Source: Gigaspora margarita
Taxonomy: Eukaryota > Glomeromycota > Glomeromycetes > Diversisporales > Gigasporaceae
Direction: 5' to 3'
Assembly: GCA_009809945.1 (NCBI GenBank)
Contig: WTPW01001584.1
Coordinates: forward strand, 82,930 to 146,929
Length of the DNA stretch: 64,000 bases
Shown: positions 31,804-41,603 of the stretch, piece by piece
Layout: each line of letters begins with the position of its first letter
Position numbering within the stretch: the stretch's first letter is position 1
Position numbers and translations under genes: made by a program
The notes under the pieces: generated by a model
The model's input: the letters and a program-made list of their open reading frames with translations, nothing else
Databases searched by the model: none
What the model was told of the DNA's origin: nothing

Positions 31804-33276
31804 ATGGAGAATTCTGATGAATTTTATAAACTCGGTTATAATTATCAAAATGGAATTGGAGTTGAAAAGGATGAACGTAAAGCATTCAATTATTATCTAA
31901 AATCTGCTAAAATGAATAATGCTAATGCAATGAATGCACTTGGTAACTGTTATCTTGACGGAATTGTTGTTGAAAAGGACGAACATGCGGCATTCATTAA
32001 TTATCAAAAATCTTATAAGATGGGTAGTGTTCGTGGTACATATAATGTTGGTCATTGTTATCAGTATGGAATTGGTGTTGAAAAGAATGAGTATGAAGCA
32101 TTTAAATATTATAAAGAATCTGCTGATAAGGGACATTTTAAGGGAGCATGTAATATTGGGTATTGTTATGAAAATGGAATTGGTGTCGAAAAGGATGAAC
32201 GTAAGGCATTTATTTATTATTTAAAATCTTCTGAGATGGGTAGTTCTTATGGTGCATATAATGCGGGTTATTGTTATCAAAATGGAATTGGGGTTGAAAA
32301 GAATGAACTTCAAGCATTCATTCATTACGAAATGTCTGCTGATAAGGGTGATCCTAGTGGAATGTATGCACTTGGGAATTGTTATCTTAACGGAATTGTA
32401 GTTAAAAAGGACGAACATGAGGCGTTCAATTACTATCAAAAATCTGCCAATATGGGCGATTCTTATGGAATATGCGCACTTGGTAACTGTTATCAAAATG
32501 GAATTGGTGTTAAAAAGGATGAACGTCAAGCGTTCATCCATTATCAAAAATCTGCTGAAATGAATAATATCAAAGGAATGTATTATGTAGGATATTGTTA
32601 TGATAAAGGAATTGGAGTTGAAAAAGATGAACACAAAGCATCAATTTATTATCAAAAGTTTGTTAATATGAAAGATGTTGAAGGAACATTTAACTTTGAC
32701 GCCCTTGATGAAAATAAAATTAAAGAGACATTTACATTTCATGATGATTATCATCCGAATGAATTTGAGATTGAAGAAAAGTTTTCTGATATGGATGATT
32801 CTAATGAAGCATATCGTGATAACTATCATCCAAATGAAAATGAAGAGACTCTTACCGCTATGAATACTATTGATGAAGTATATGATGATAATTATGAATC
32901 TGATGATGAAAAAGATGCTGATGAAGCATATCATCTTGGTTATAATTATGAAAATGGAATTGATGTTGAAAGAGATGAGCATAAGGCATTTTATTATTAT
33001 GAAAAATCTGCAGAGCGAGGTAATATTGATGGAATGAATAAAGTTGGTGGTTGTTATCAAAATGGAATTGGCATTGAAAAGAATGAAAAAGAAGCATTTA
33101 AATATTATAAAAAATCTGCTGATATGGGTAATGCTGAAGGAATGTTTTCACTTAGTTATTGTTACAAGAACGGAATTGGTGTTGAAAAAAATGATGACGA
33201 AGCATTTAAATGGTGTATAAAATCTGCAAAATTGGGTAATTCTATAGCACTAGACGAAATTGTTAATTTTTCATAA
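31804..33276 (+). CDS. Sel1-repeat (TPR-like) protein
   Basis: Single-exon 490-residue protein made almost entirely of 36-residue Sel1-like repeats. The pattern is G-x-C-Y-x-N-G-I-G-V-E-K-(D/N)-E-x-x-A-F-x-Y-Y-x-K-S-A. Eight repeats occupy about residues 5-292. An acidic linker (about 293-378) carries two related segments (DDYHPNEFE and DNYHPNENEE). Three more repeats follow (about 379-486). Sel1 repeats form alpha-helical solenoids that act as adaptor scaffolds, often near kinases; no partner is identifiable here. There is no signal peptide or membrane segment. The ATG at 31804 is the first after a TA-rich stretch and is followed at once by the first repeat. Antisense frames within it are shadows caused by the repeats. 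Confidence 0.93.
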   Translation: MENSDEFYKLGYNYQNGIGVEKDERKAFNYYLKSAKMNNANAMNALGNCYLDGIVVEKDEHAAFINYQKSYKMGSVRGTYNVGHCYQYGIGVEKNEYEAFKYYKESADKGHFKGACNIGYCYENGIGVEKDERKAFIYYLKSSEMGSSYGAYNAGYCYQNGIGVEKNELQAFIHYEMSADKGDPSGMYALGNCYLNGIVVKKDEHEAFNYYQKSANMGDSYGICALGNCYQNGIGVKKDERQAFIHYQKSAEMNNIKGMYYVGYCYDKGIGVEKDEHKASIYYQKFVNMKDVEGTFNFDALDENKIKETFTFHDDYHPNEFEIEEKFSDMDDSNEAYRDNYHPNENEETLTAMNTIDEVYDDNYESDDEKDADEAYHLGYNYENGIDVERDEHKAFYYYEKSAERGNIDGMNKVGGCYQNGIGIEKNEKEAFKYYKKSADMGNAEGMFSLSYCYKNGIGVEKNDDEAFKWCIKSAKLGNSIALDEIVNFS

Positions 33277-34604
33277 CAAAAAAAAATTTAGAGCAAAAGG
33301 AATTTACGAATAGCTAAAAATTAAGTACTAAAATAATAATGATAATAATAATAATAAATTAGCAAAGAATTAGTTGCATTTATTACAATTTAAAAAAAAA
33401 ATAAAATAAAATAAATAAATTAGCAATATGACTTTTTAATTAGATCTTATTTGTTAGTTTTTTTTGCGTCGTCCCCGGTGGTTTTTGATTATTTCTGTCC
33501 AGATAACTGGTCAAAGTTTGTCATCCTCATTTTTAATTTTCATTTTTAGTGTTATCTGTTATTGACTTTGTGTAAATTTTAATAAGCTAGTAAATTGTGT
33601 TTCGTGTTCTCTGACAAAGTACCACAATAGTGGCTTTATTATGCTGGTACTAGGTTTAAACCTGAATTGCAATGCTAATTCAGTAATTTGAATGAACTTT
33701 ACATAAACACATGAATGAGCATTTTTTTGTTACCCTAAAAATTACGTGATTTGGAAACTTTTTGTCCTTACATGTTTGATGTGATCTTCATTAGTGTTCC
33801 GCAAAAGATCCGGGCCGGTCCGTTGACGGACCGAGTTCGGATCCGTAATTTATCATGGGATACGGTTTCGGACCCGCCCGGGTAATCCATTGGAATACCG
33901 TACGCTGATTGGTTGTTTTTTTTTTTTTTTTTAACCTTTATTGAGCTAGATTTTCTTTATTGAGCTAGAACGACCAGAACGAACAAAGGATGCCATTTTG
34001 CATTTTGGTCTAAATAACAAATAAAAGACCTTCTATAAACGATAAATGCGATTCATCAATAACGAATAAATGCAACTCAACAATAACGAATAAAAAAAAT
34101 AAAAAGCTAGAAGCCTGTACTTAAACTTGCATTTTAGAACTTGCGACTTTATTTTTTTTAGAAAAGCATGTGAAAAAAACTAAGAAAAGCTTGTGAAAGC
34201 CTGAATGAAAAAAAGAACTCTTATTACGTTTTTTCTTCAGAAAAAAGCCTGCATTTTAGAACTTGCGCCTTTTTTGAAAGGCATGAGAAAAAGCTTGTAA
34301 AGGCCCGAATGAGAAAAAAGAACTCTTTGTCACGTTTTTTTTCAGAAAAAGCTTGCAAAATGATGAATACGCTATATTACAAAATTCTTTTTTTTCAGCA
34401 AATTTCACATAATTTTGCAAACCGCAATAATAAAGAGGAGTGACAAGCAATCTGGTGCGAATAGTTCCAGCTTGGTTGAAATTAGTAAAATCTACTCTGT
34501 CGAATTTAAAATTGGCAGAATTTTTATTAATAGAGGTATATTCGTACACGTACTAAGCTAACGATTTTTACAAAATTTCCGGGTTGGATGCGTCGGATCT
34601 AAGT
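33277..34604. other. Intergenic stretch with small repeats
   Basis: No gene. GC-rich words around 33810-33900 (GATCCGGGCCGGTCC, GGACCGAGTTCGGATCC) look like one end of a hAT-type element without a visible partner. A run of about 20 T lies at 33917. A ~122-bp tandem duplication follows at 34129-34355. Confidence 0.5.
34129..34355. repeat. Tandem duplication, ~122-bp unit
   Basis: Direct copies starting GCATTTTAGAACTTGCG (34129 and 34251), each followed by AAAAGCTTGT, GAATGA, AAAGAACTCTT and ACGTTTTTT. The minus frame at 34256-34549 is incidental. Confidence 0.85.
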
Positions 34605-34916
34605 CGGTCAAACCTTTCTAAATACATCTCTTTAAATGCATTAGAAGGCTAGCCCTATAATAAGATTTATAAATAAATGCATGTTCTTTATTCTGTAAAT
34701 GCATGCTTATTGTTTGGCTCACTAATAAAAACTCTCTTTATAAATGTATCCATGTGATTATTAGCCAATTAAAATTATTATTTCTAGACTACTAAAGCTA
34801 TTTATTATATAATAATAGTCAAATTATGATTTTATTAGTGTTCTCTAATTGCAACCCTTCCTAAATACATACTCTAGAGCAGGTTCCAGTGATATGCATT
34901 TAAAGAGGTTTGATTG
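34605..34916. mobile_element. Tc1/mariner-like miniature element, TCAAACCTNTCTAAAT ends
   Basis: Left end GGTCAAACCTTTCTAAATAC, right end the inverse of CAATCAAACCTCTTTAAATG, with TA after the right end (34917-34918). The interior repeats AATGCAT and TTTATAAAT words. Its ends match the elements at 46016 and 46222. The left border is degraded. Confidence 0.65.
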
Positions 34917-35759
34917 TACAACAAAAATTTGTTAAGTTATATTAGAGCTTATATTATAATTAAAAATTAGTAGTTTGTATAATAAATTGTCTATAAAACT
35001 TTAATTAAAGTATTAATAGTGGTTATTAGAACAATTAAATAAGTGCAAATTTTTGCAAAAAATATCTACAGAATTTTTTTAGAATTTGAAGTTTTGTATT
35101 GTATTTGAATTTTGTGTTTATAGCTATTATTTTGAAGTTTTGTACAGGTTTTCATTTGAATCTTTATTTAATTTTTTTTGAAATCTGTATAGAACTTTAC
35201 TAAAAATTTTTTTGATAGTTTATTATGCAAACTGTGAAATAATGATTTTTAAACAAAATAAATATTTGGTTTAAATTTTTCTGTTTATATTATATTATGC
35301 CTGATCTTGAAATCCAATTTGTCGTTAGAAAATCTATGCCATAAACCTAGTACACATTTCAGATATGCTTTAATAATTTTTATATTCATGGACTAAATTA
35401 AATAATAAAATAAAATAATTTGAAAAGTATTAATTACTACTGTACTAATTATAAGTATTTAGATTTTTAGTTTATGAACTTAATTTACTAATTTTAATCC
35501 CATAGTTTAATTATGCTCACAAATTATAGTATATAAAGTGTTTAATTCAAATAAAATAGTTTAAATATTAATATAGGATCAGATTAGATTAAAAATTGAA
35601 TTAAAATTAGTACTTTGTTAGAAATATAGTTAGAGATTAAATTAGAACAAATTTTTTAATTAAAATAGATTTAAGATTAGAAATTAAATAAAATAAGTTT
35701 AAAATTAGAAATGTTTACAATTAGTATTTTAGTTAAAAATAAGATTAAAAATTGATATA
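34917..35759. other. AT-rich stretch, nothing seen
   Basis: No frame, inverted repeat or tandem array beyond AT-rich words such as GATTAAAAATTGAATTAAAATTAG. No gene is supported. Confidence 0.5.
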
Positions 35760-36135
35760 CCGTATTTTCGCGAAATAACGTACCCCGGCGCGTTATTTAG
35801 AGTACGCGCCGGGGCTTTATTTGAAAACAATATAATTTACATCTGATATGAAAATTAGTGGAAATTTTGTGATGATCATCTAGATTATAGATGCCTGACG
35901 CAACTATTTTTGCCGTTGACGAAATGACGGACGCAACTATATGTTTCGTCTCGTCATTGATGAAATGACGAAACTATATGGTTGCGTCAGGTCACGTGAG
36001 TTGTATCTAATCAAGATATAGGGGGCGCGTTATTTGAAGACGCGCCGGGGCGTTATTTTGAAACCATATATACTATTTTTAGTGGGTATGATTTTCTAAA
36101 ATAACGCCCCGGCCTGTTATTTCGCGAAAATACAG
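35760..36135. mobile_element. 376-bp Tc1/mariner-like element, TA target
   Basis: Ends CCGTATTTTCGCGAAATAAC and, inverted, GTTATTTCGCGAAAATACAG, flanked by TA (35758-35759 and 36136-36137). Next to each end is a GC-rich block (CCCCGGCGCG; CGCGCCGGGGCG). In the centre a second inverted repeat (CTGACGCAAC / GTTGCGTCAG, about 35895-35983) includes several GACGAAATGACG words. No transposase. Confidence 0.9.
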
Positions 36136-36237
36136 TAGGATTGTTGTTATAATTAGTAATAGTTTAGAATTATTAATTGAGTTAGAAATTATATTTATCT
36201 GATTTTAAAATTTTATTAAATAAATATTGATATAGTA

Positions 36238-36423
36238 CAGTCAACTCTGGATATAACGAACCTCTATATAACGAACTCTGGATATAATTAACTCAAAAAT
36301 TAAAATTTTTATAATAGTTCAGTATAAAAAGTGCAATGGGTCCTTAAGAAAACATAGTAATTTTTTATAGTGAACTTTTTTTTTTTGCCAGACCCAAGGG
36401 TTCGGTATAGAAAGAGTTAACTG
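36238..36423. mobile_element. Tc1/mariner-like miniature element, TA target (copy B)
   Basis: Starts CAGTCAACTCTGGATATAAC and ends AGAGTTAACTG, flanked by TA (36236-36237 and 36424-36425). It aligns end to end with 25897-26081, including AAGAAAACATAGTAATTTTT and GGGTTCGGTATAGAAAG. The frame at 36319-36522 is not a gene. Confidence 0.92.
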
Positions 36424-36425
36424 TA

Positions 36426-37292
36426 TTATTATTTCAATAAAAATTTTTTTATTGACTTCAAGTTTTCTGGACAAGTTTCTAGAATTGGCGTTAGCACTAG
36501 TAATATAATTTAGTAAAGCCAATTTTTTATATATAAATTTATAAAAAAATTACATGATTATAAAGTTAAATTATAAATTTTTTAATAAAATTTAATTATT
36601 ATAATTAAAAAAAATAGCTTTATAATTGGTTTAAAATTTAATATAGTTTGATCTTTATATAGACGGGCATATAGAATTATAATACAAATAAAATATATAA
36701 AACTTTCTAGTTAGATTTAAAAAAAATTAAGCATTTATAAGTAGTTAGGGTTAGGGTGAGAGTTAGAGTTTAAATTAGATTAAAATAAATGGAATTATAT
36801 ATTATAGTTCTATAATAATTCTATATGCCTATTTATATTAAAGAAAATCCAATAAAATATTAGTATTAAAGTATATTTTGGTAAAATTTGAAAAAAAAAA
36901 CTTAAGTTTGTTATTGTAAATAATTTTTTTAATTTGTTAAATTTAGTACAAAAGGTTAACAGATACCCGTTAACAAATCTAAGTAATGGTAATAAAAAAA
37001 ACTATCGATTACACCTAGAATACATATGTAGGGCCAGAAAGAGCAGTGGTCACATATTTCTGCGACATTTTTCTGCCATCGCTATTATTTACTGTACATC
37101 CTTAATTATAAGAAAAGCAACGTTGTATGATAGTTTAATTTTAAAAACATTAATACTGTATAATACTGTATTGCATAAATCTTTATTCGAATGTCAAGCA
37201 TCAAAGGAATGAACATCATGAAATTCTTATTAAGATAATAACAGATTTGTTTATAAAAAAAATAATATGTAATCTAATTCTACGAATTTATA
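36426..37292. other. Intergenic stretch
   Basis: AT-rich with one GTTAGGGTTAGGG run near 36747. The plus frame at 36934-37212 has no recognisable motif and I do not call it. Confidence 0.5.
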
Positions 37293-39153
37293 TTAAAAGT
37301 TTACATACTCTATAAAATCAGTTTTTAAAAGCCAAATAGATTCATATATTGGATTGAAGGAATTACTACATGTAATTGTTGAAAGATGAAGAGTACCATC
37401 TTGAGGTGCGATAGTCCAAGAGCAATCATCAACTGTTTCACCAGGTTCACCGTGAACACAAAGACTTCGATGAACACCAACAAGATTTTTGATATTCACA
37501 GGGTCATCAATACTCTCAAAGAAACAGCCTAAAGAGACAAATTCATCTGGATCATCAGTTAAAGGATGGATTCTGTAGTAATCGTAAATATCGGAGTAAC
37601 ATAATTTTCTACTTTTAACAATAGGACGTAAGAGACCTTCTGCATGCGGTTTCTCCCTGATCAAAATTCCAAATATTCCTTCATTATTTTTAAAATAGGA
37701 AACCGCTAGCCATTTCCTTTAATAAAACAATATTTGCAAAATAATAAATAATTTAATAAATAATATAATAAATAATTTAATAAATAATTTAATAAATAAT
37801 ATAATAAATAATTTAATAAATAATTTAATAAATAATTTAATAAATAATTTAATGATAATAAAATTTATCTTTAAATAGAATCTTACCATTTACTTCCTTG
37901 ATTGACGATAGGTCTGGTTCCTAGTTTATGATGTTCAAGTTCTGTCGCATTTATTGTTGAAGATACTATCGTGTATTCCAAATAGGGAGGGTCAAAAGAT
38001 TTGAATTTCCTTTTGTGAATATTAACATAAACTTGCCAAGCATCTATAAACTGTTTTCTTCGAGTTTCATCTTCAACCAAATCACCAATGAATAAAAGAC
38101 TTTATAAATTTAAATAATTAAATCTATTGTTAGGGGCTTTGACAAATTATATTCAAGTTTAATAAGTAAATAGGAAATACCTGTCTGATCTATCAAATGT
38201 TATAAAAGCAGGGTTATTTGGAACAGTAGCAGCCCAAGCATCCATATTTGGATGCAGCATATCATTTCCAAGAGCTCTAATATCACCACCACATCCATGG
38301 ATATCAAGATCACTATTTTGTCTAAATTTCAAAACTTCATCTTCATCATATTCATTAGGTAATTCACCACAAATTATTTCGGAAGCTGCAGCTTTCGCTA
38401 ACAATTTTAAATCAACATTAGAATTATGAGTAAGCTTATTAGTGCTTGCACTAATAACGATGCGACCACCCATTTTAAGACTACGAATAAAATGAGAACC
38501 ATATCGACGAAAAATTATTTCTGGATCAATTTTTGGATCATTAATTTCAGATCGAATTTCAGGTTTAATATACTTCTTCAATATTGAAGGAGATGAAGTG
38601 AGATGAAGAAGATGAGATGAATAATCATATTGAATTCGACTAAATTTTCGAAATTTATTATAATCGACGACCTTCCCAAATTCTGTATTTAAAGAGCCAG
38701 TGAAACCACATATTTTTACTAAAAGAGTATATTTGATTGATAATATCAGTATAAAAAAAATGATTCAATGATTTTATAAGTTATTAACATATTAAAAGAA
38801 AATACCTCCAATGTCTACAGTATTCGAAAGACATTCATGATATTCATCTAAACTTTCACCAGCAACAGAGATATATTCGACCGCTATTTTTGGATAAAAC
38901 TAATACAAGTAGGTAAGTAATTAAATATTGAAAATAGCATATGATATATAATATTTTGCGTAAAATTTTTACAAGCCATACATACGTTAACAATATTAGG
39001 TATGAAATAGGATTGGCCATTAAGTTTTCTTTCATATGTTGGAATATCGCTCCAGTCAAAGAAATTTTCAGTACATGATTCGCTTTGTGCATATTGACCA
39101 TTTAAGTAATCATATCCGGAACCAAGTTCATCAAGTCCAGGTATCCAAGCCAT
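37293..39153 (-). CDS. MACPF-domain protein, five exons
   Basis: Exons 39153-38986, 38899-38806, 38718-38181, 38099-37887 and 37716-37293 splice in phase with GT-AG introns of 81-170 bp, giving 478 residues. Exon 3 holds the MACPF/CDC signature Y-G-S-H-F-I-R-S-L-K-M-G-G (about residues 144-156), preceded by F-R-R. A cluster typical of the domain core follows (G-C-G-G-D and a tryptophan-containing segment). The C-terminal 140 residues (exon 5) form an extra domain rich in C and W that I cannot name. There is no clear signal peptide; the protein starts M-A-W-I-P-G-L-D. Family role: oligomerising, membrane-inserting proteins used in immunity, attack or development; which applies here is unknown. 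Intron 4 is enlarged by an AATAAATAATTT repeat. No stops or frameshifts are seen. Confidence 0.87.
37738..37858. repeat. (AATAAATAATTT)n repeat in a MACPF intron
   Basis: Ten or so copies of a 12-13-bp AT unit fill most of the last intron of the MACPF gene, explaining why it is about twice as long as the other introns. Confidence 0.95.
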
Positions 39154-39970
39154 TTAGATAGATGTTAAGTACGTACAAATTCAGGAAAAGATGAAAGTTT
39201 TCAATTGCTATGTTGCGTTATTACTGTTTACGTTTATTTATAAATCTATTTTATCCATATTTAGACATTAGTTGGCAGGATCCTGTTAGGGACGCGTCAA
39301 ATATACATTATATAAAGAATGGTGATACAAATAAGAAATCGAAAAATCGATTAATTGTCCAAGTTGACAATACTACCTACTCGTTCTACTCGTTTGTAAC
39401 ATTACAAACCGATTCAATTTCTATTTATTAACAACTTGACGTAATTAAATTAATATTAGGGATGGTAATTAAAAACAGGTGATAATTATGATATGTATAT
39501 ATTTAAAATCCAGCCAGATTTTACTATTCGGACTTTAATTAAACTTCACTGACAGTAATTTTTGGTAGTATTTGAAAATTTACTATTATCTATAATTCTT
39601 ATCCACATTATTTTTAATTATTTTTATAGATTATCTTTAAAGTAGGCCCACCTCATTTTTTATTCACATAAATTAATGTATGAGCATAATGATTATTTAA
39701 CCATTTAGCATTTAAATAAGTATTATCTTATTTCCTGTTGATTTAGTAGATGAATATTAATCAAAGTTATTCTACGTATATGGTTTATATAGTTTGAACA
39801 ATATCTATCACTACTGTATCACCATACCTTATTTAAATTTCTTATAAGCGTTAGGGCATGACTGAATTAGTCATGTGGTGATGCGTCAGTATAACTTACG
39901 TACCGGTACGTAATTCGGATGTACTTAATTAGTTTTATGTTTGTTAAATCCACGTTTCACAACATTTTGG
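39154..39970. other. Divergent intergenic region between MACPF and F-box/LRR genes
   Basis: The two genes face away from each other across about 900 bp. On the MACPF side, TTTATAAATAAA (minus strand, near 39240) is a possible TATA element. The plus frame at 39210-39431 lacks motifs and is not called. Confidence 0.5.
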
Positions 39971-39980
39971 TTTATATATA
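39971..39980 (+). promoter_or_regulatory. TATA-like box for the F-box/LRR gene
   Basis: TTTATATATA about 85-95 bases upstream of the ATG at 40065, with purine-containing start-site candidates about 30 bases downstream. Reasonable position for a fungal core promoter. Confidence 0.4.
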
Positions 39981-40020
39981 ACCCCAATTCACAATTTAAT
40001 AAGATAGCACTAAACGTTAA

Positions 40021-40022
<2 letters not shown>

Positions 40023-40057
<35 letters not shown>

Positions 40058-40064
40058 CAAAAAA
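40023..40064. repeat. T22-A14 junction directly upstream of the start codon
   Basis: A run of about 20 T followed by about 14 A ends in CAAAAAA immediately before the ATG at 40065. The strand-symmetric homopolymer may be a promoter nucleosome-depleting tract, or partly an assembly artefact in length. Confidence 0.85.
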
Positions 40065-41348
40065 ATGATAACATTACCAAACGAATGTCTTTTAGAAATA
40101 TTTAACAATCTTCGAAATTATCGAGGAAGTTTGTTTTTATGCCTTCTTGTAAACCGTCAATGGTGTAGAATTATAGTACCAATATTATGGAGTGAACCAA
40201 AAGGTTATTTTATTGATAAAAGATTTATAGGAACATGTCTTTTAACATTAAATGCAAAAGAACAATCACTTTTAATACCTTTTAAAATAAACTTACCAAA
40301 TAATCCAAAACCTTTATTTGAATATACAAGTTATATTATACAAATATCTGTTAATAATTTTTTAAGTAAAGGTATTAAAGATTGGCTTTATTATGAAGGT
40401 TATAAAACGAATAAATCTCGTACTTGTAAAGATGATGGACTTGTAGATACTATTGAATGTTTATTGATTTCAATGTTTATAAGAACAAGTAAGAAACTTA
40501 AATATTTAAGTTTTAATGGAATTATTTATAATAAAACATTGTTTTTAGAAAATATTTATAAAAACAATACAATTATCTCATTAAATCTTCTCAATAATCG
40601 TTTGAATTCTGAGGAAGGAAAGATATTAACAGAAATCCTCTATAAAAATACTACTTTAACTTCTTTAAATCTTCAATATAATCAACTTGGTTCTGATGGT
40701 GGGAAATTATTAGCAAAGGCTTTATGTATAAACACCACTTTAACTTCTTTGGATCTTACTGATAATAAACTTGGCTCAGAAGGAGGGAAGGCACTAGCAG
40801 AAGCTCTCTGTATAAATAATACTTTGACTTCTCTAAATCTCGAAAATAATCAACTTGGTTTTGAGGGAGGAAAGGCATTAGCAGAGGCGCTTTGCAAAAA
40901 CAAAAGGCTGATTTTTTTGAATCTTGCATGGAATAAACTTTGCACTAAAGGAGGAACAAAATTAGCAGAAGCTCTTTGTCAAAATTCCACTCTAATTTCT
41001 TTAAATCTTGCTTGGAATAAACTTGGTTCTGAGGGAGGAAAAGCATTAGCAGTGGCTCTTTGCCAGAACACTACATTAACTTCTTTAAGACTTTATGGTA
41101 ATCAGATTGGATTAGAAGGGGGGATGGCTTTAGGTGATGCTCTTTGTATAAACTATACTCTAACTTCCTTAAATCTTTTTAATAATCAACTTGGTTTTGA
41201 AGGAGGAAAAGTCTTAGCTGAGGCACTTTGCAATAATACTACTTTGATCACTTTATATCTTGGTTATAATAAAATTAGTTATAAAAACATATGTATATTG
41301 AAAAACATTCTTTGTAAAAATACTACTTTAACTTCTTTATATTTTTAA
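40065..41348 (+). CDS. F-box and leucine-rich-repeat protein
   Basis: Single-exon 427-residue protein. The N-terminus LPNECLLEIFNNL...LFLCLLVNRQWC is an F-box (residues ~3-45), the segment that docks to Skp1 in SCF ubiquitin ligases. From about residue 165 there are nine full 28-residue repeats and a partial tenth. The pattern is A-L-C-x-N-T-T-L-T-S-L-x-L-x-x-N-x-L-G-x-E-G-G-K-A-L-A-E, the ribonuclease-inhibitor/NLR type of LRR. The solenoid would be the substrate-recognition surface. The repeats are closely similar, suggesting recent internal duplication. The protein ends on a half repeat (L-T-S-L-Y-F), so the end may be truncated. The substrate is unknown. F-box/LRR proteins of this shape are numerous in mycorrhizal fungi (from memory). 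Confidence 0.9.
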   Translation: MITLPNECLLEIFNNLRNYRGSLFLCLLVNRQWCRIIVPILWSEPKGYFIDKRFIGTCLLTLNAKEQSLLIPFKINLPNNPKPLFEYTSYIIQISVNNFLSKGIKDWLYYEGYKTNKSRTCKDDGLVDTIECLLISMFIRTSKKLKYLSFNGIIYNKTLFLENIYKNNTIISLNLLNNRLNSEEGKILTEILYKNTTLTSLNLQYNQLGSDGGKLLAKALCINTTLTSLDLTDNKLGSEGGKALAEALCINNTLTSLNLENNQLGFEGGKALAEALCKNKRLIFLNLAWNKLCTKGGTKLAEALCQNSTLISLNLAWNKLGSEGGKALAVALCQNTTLTSLRLYGNQIGLEGGMALGDALCINYTLTSLNLFNNQLGFEGGKVLAEALCNNTTLITLYLGYNKISYKNICILKNILCKNTTLTSLYF

Positions 41349-41377
41349 AAAAATCATTCTAATGAAAAGGGTTATGA

Positions 41378-41603
41378 GCTGGAAAAAGGGACGAAATCGA
41401 CAATTTTTTTAAAATTAATTTTTTTTCACATATCAATATTAGGATTATTTTTATTTAAAATTCAAAAGTAGTCGTATTAATAAAATTTTGTAATATAGCC
41501 CTTTAAAATTTCTATTTTCTTATAACTAATTATAAAATTTACAACACAAAAATTGGTTTTCTGAAGATATTTTGTTTTGTCATTTCGTTCCTTTTTCTAA
41601 CAC
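41378..41603. mobile_element. Miniature element, uninterrupted sister of 11293-11787
   Basis: Ends GCTGGAAAAAGGGACGAAAT and, inverted, ATTTCGTTCCTTTTTCTAAC. Reverse-complemented it matches the host element at 11293-11787 and keeps the empty TAA site of the nested insertion there. It starts 30 bases after the F-box/LRR stop codon and probably lies in that gene's 3' UTR or terminator region. Confidence 0.8.

Noticed and set aside
31897..33097. Several 60-139-codon frames overlapping the Sel1 gene
   Set aside because: Antisense or shifted shadows produced by the periodic Sel1 repeats.
33810..34605. A hAT-type element starting near GTGTTCCGCAAAAGATCC
   Set aside because: No inverted partner or target duplication could be found downstream, so only the GC-rich block is noted.
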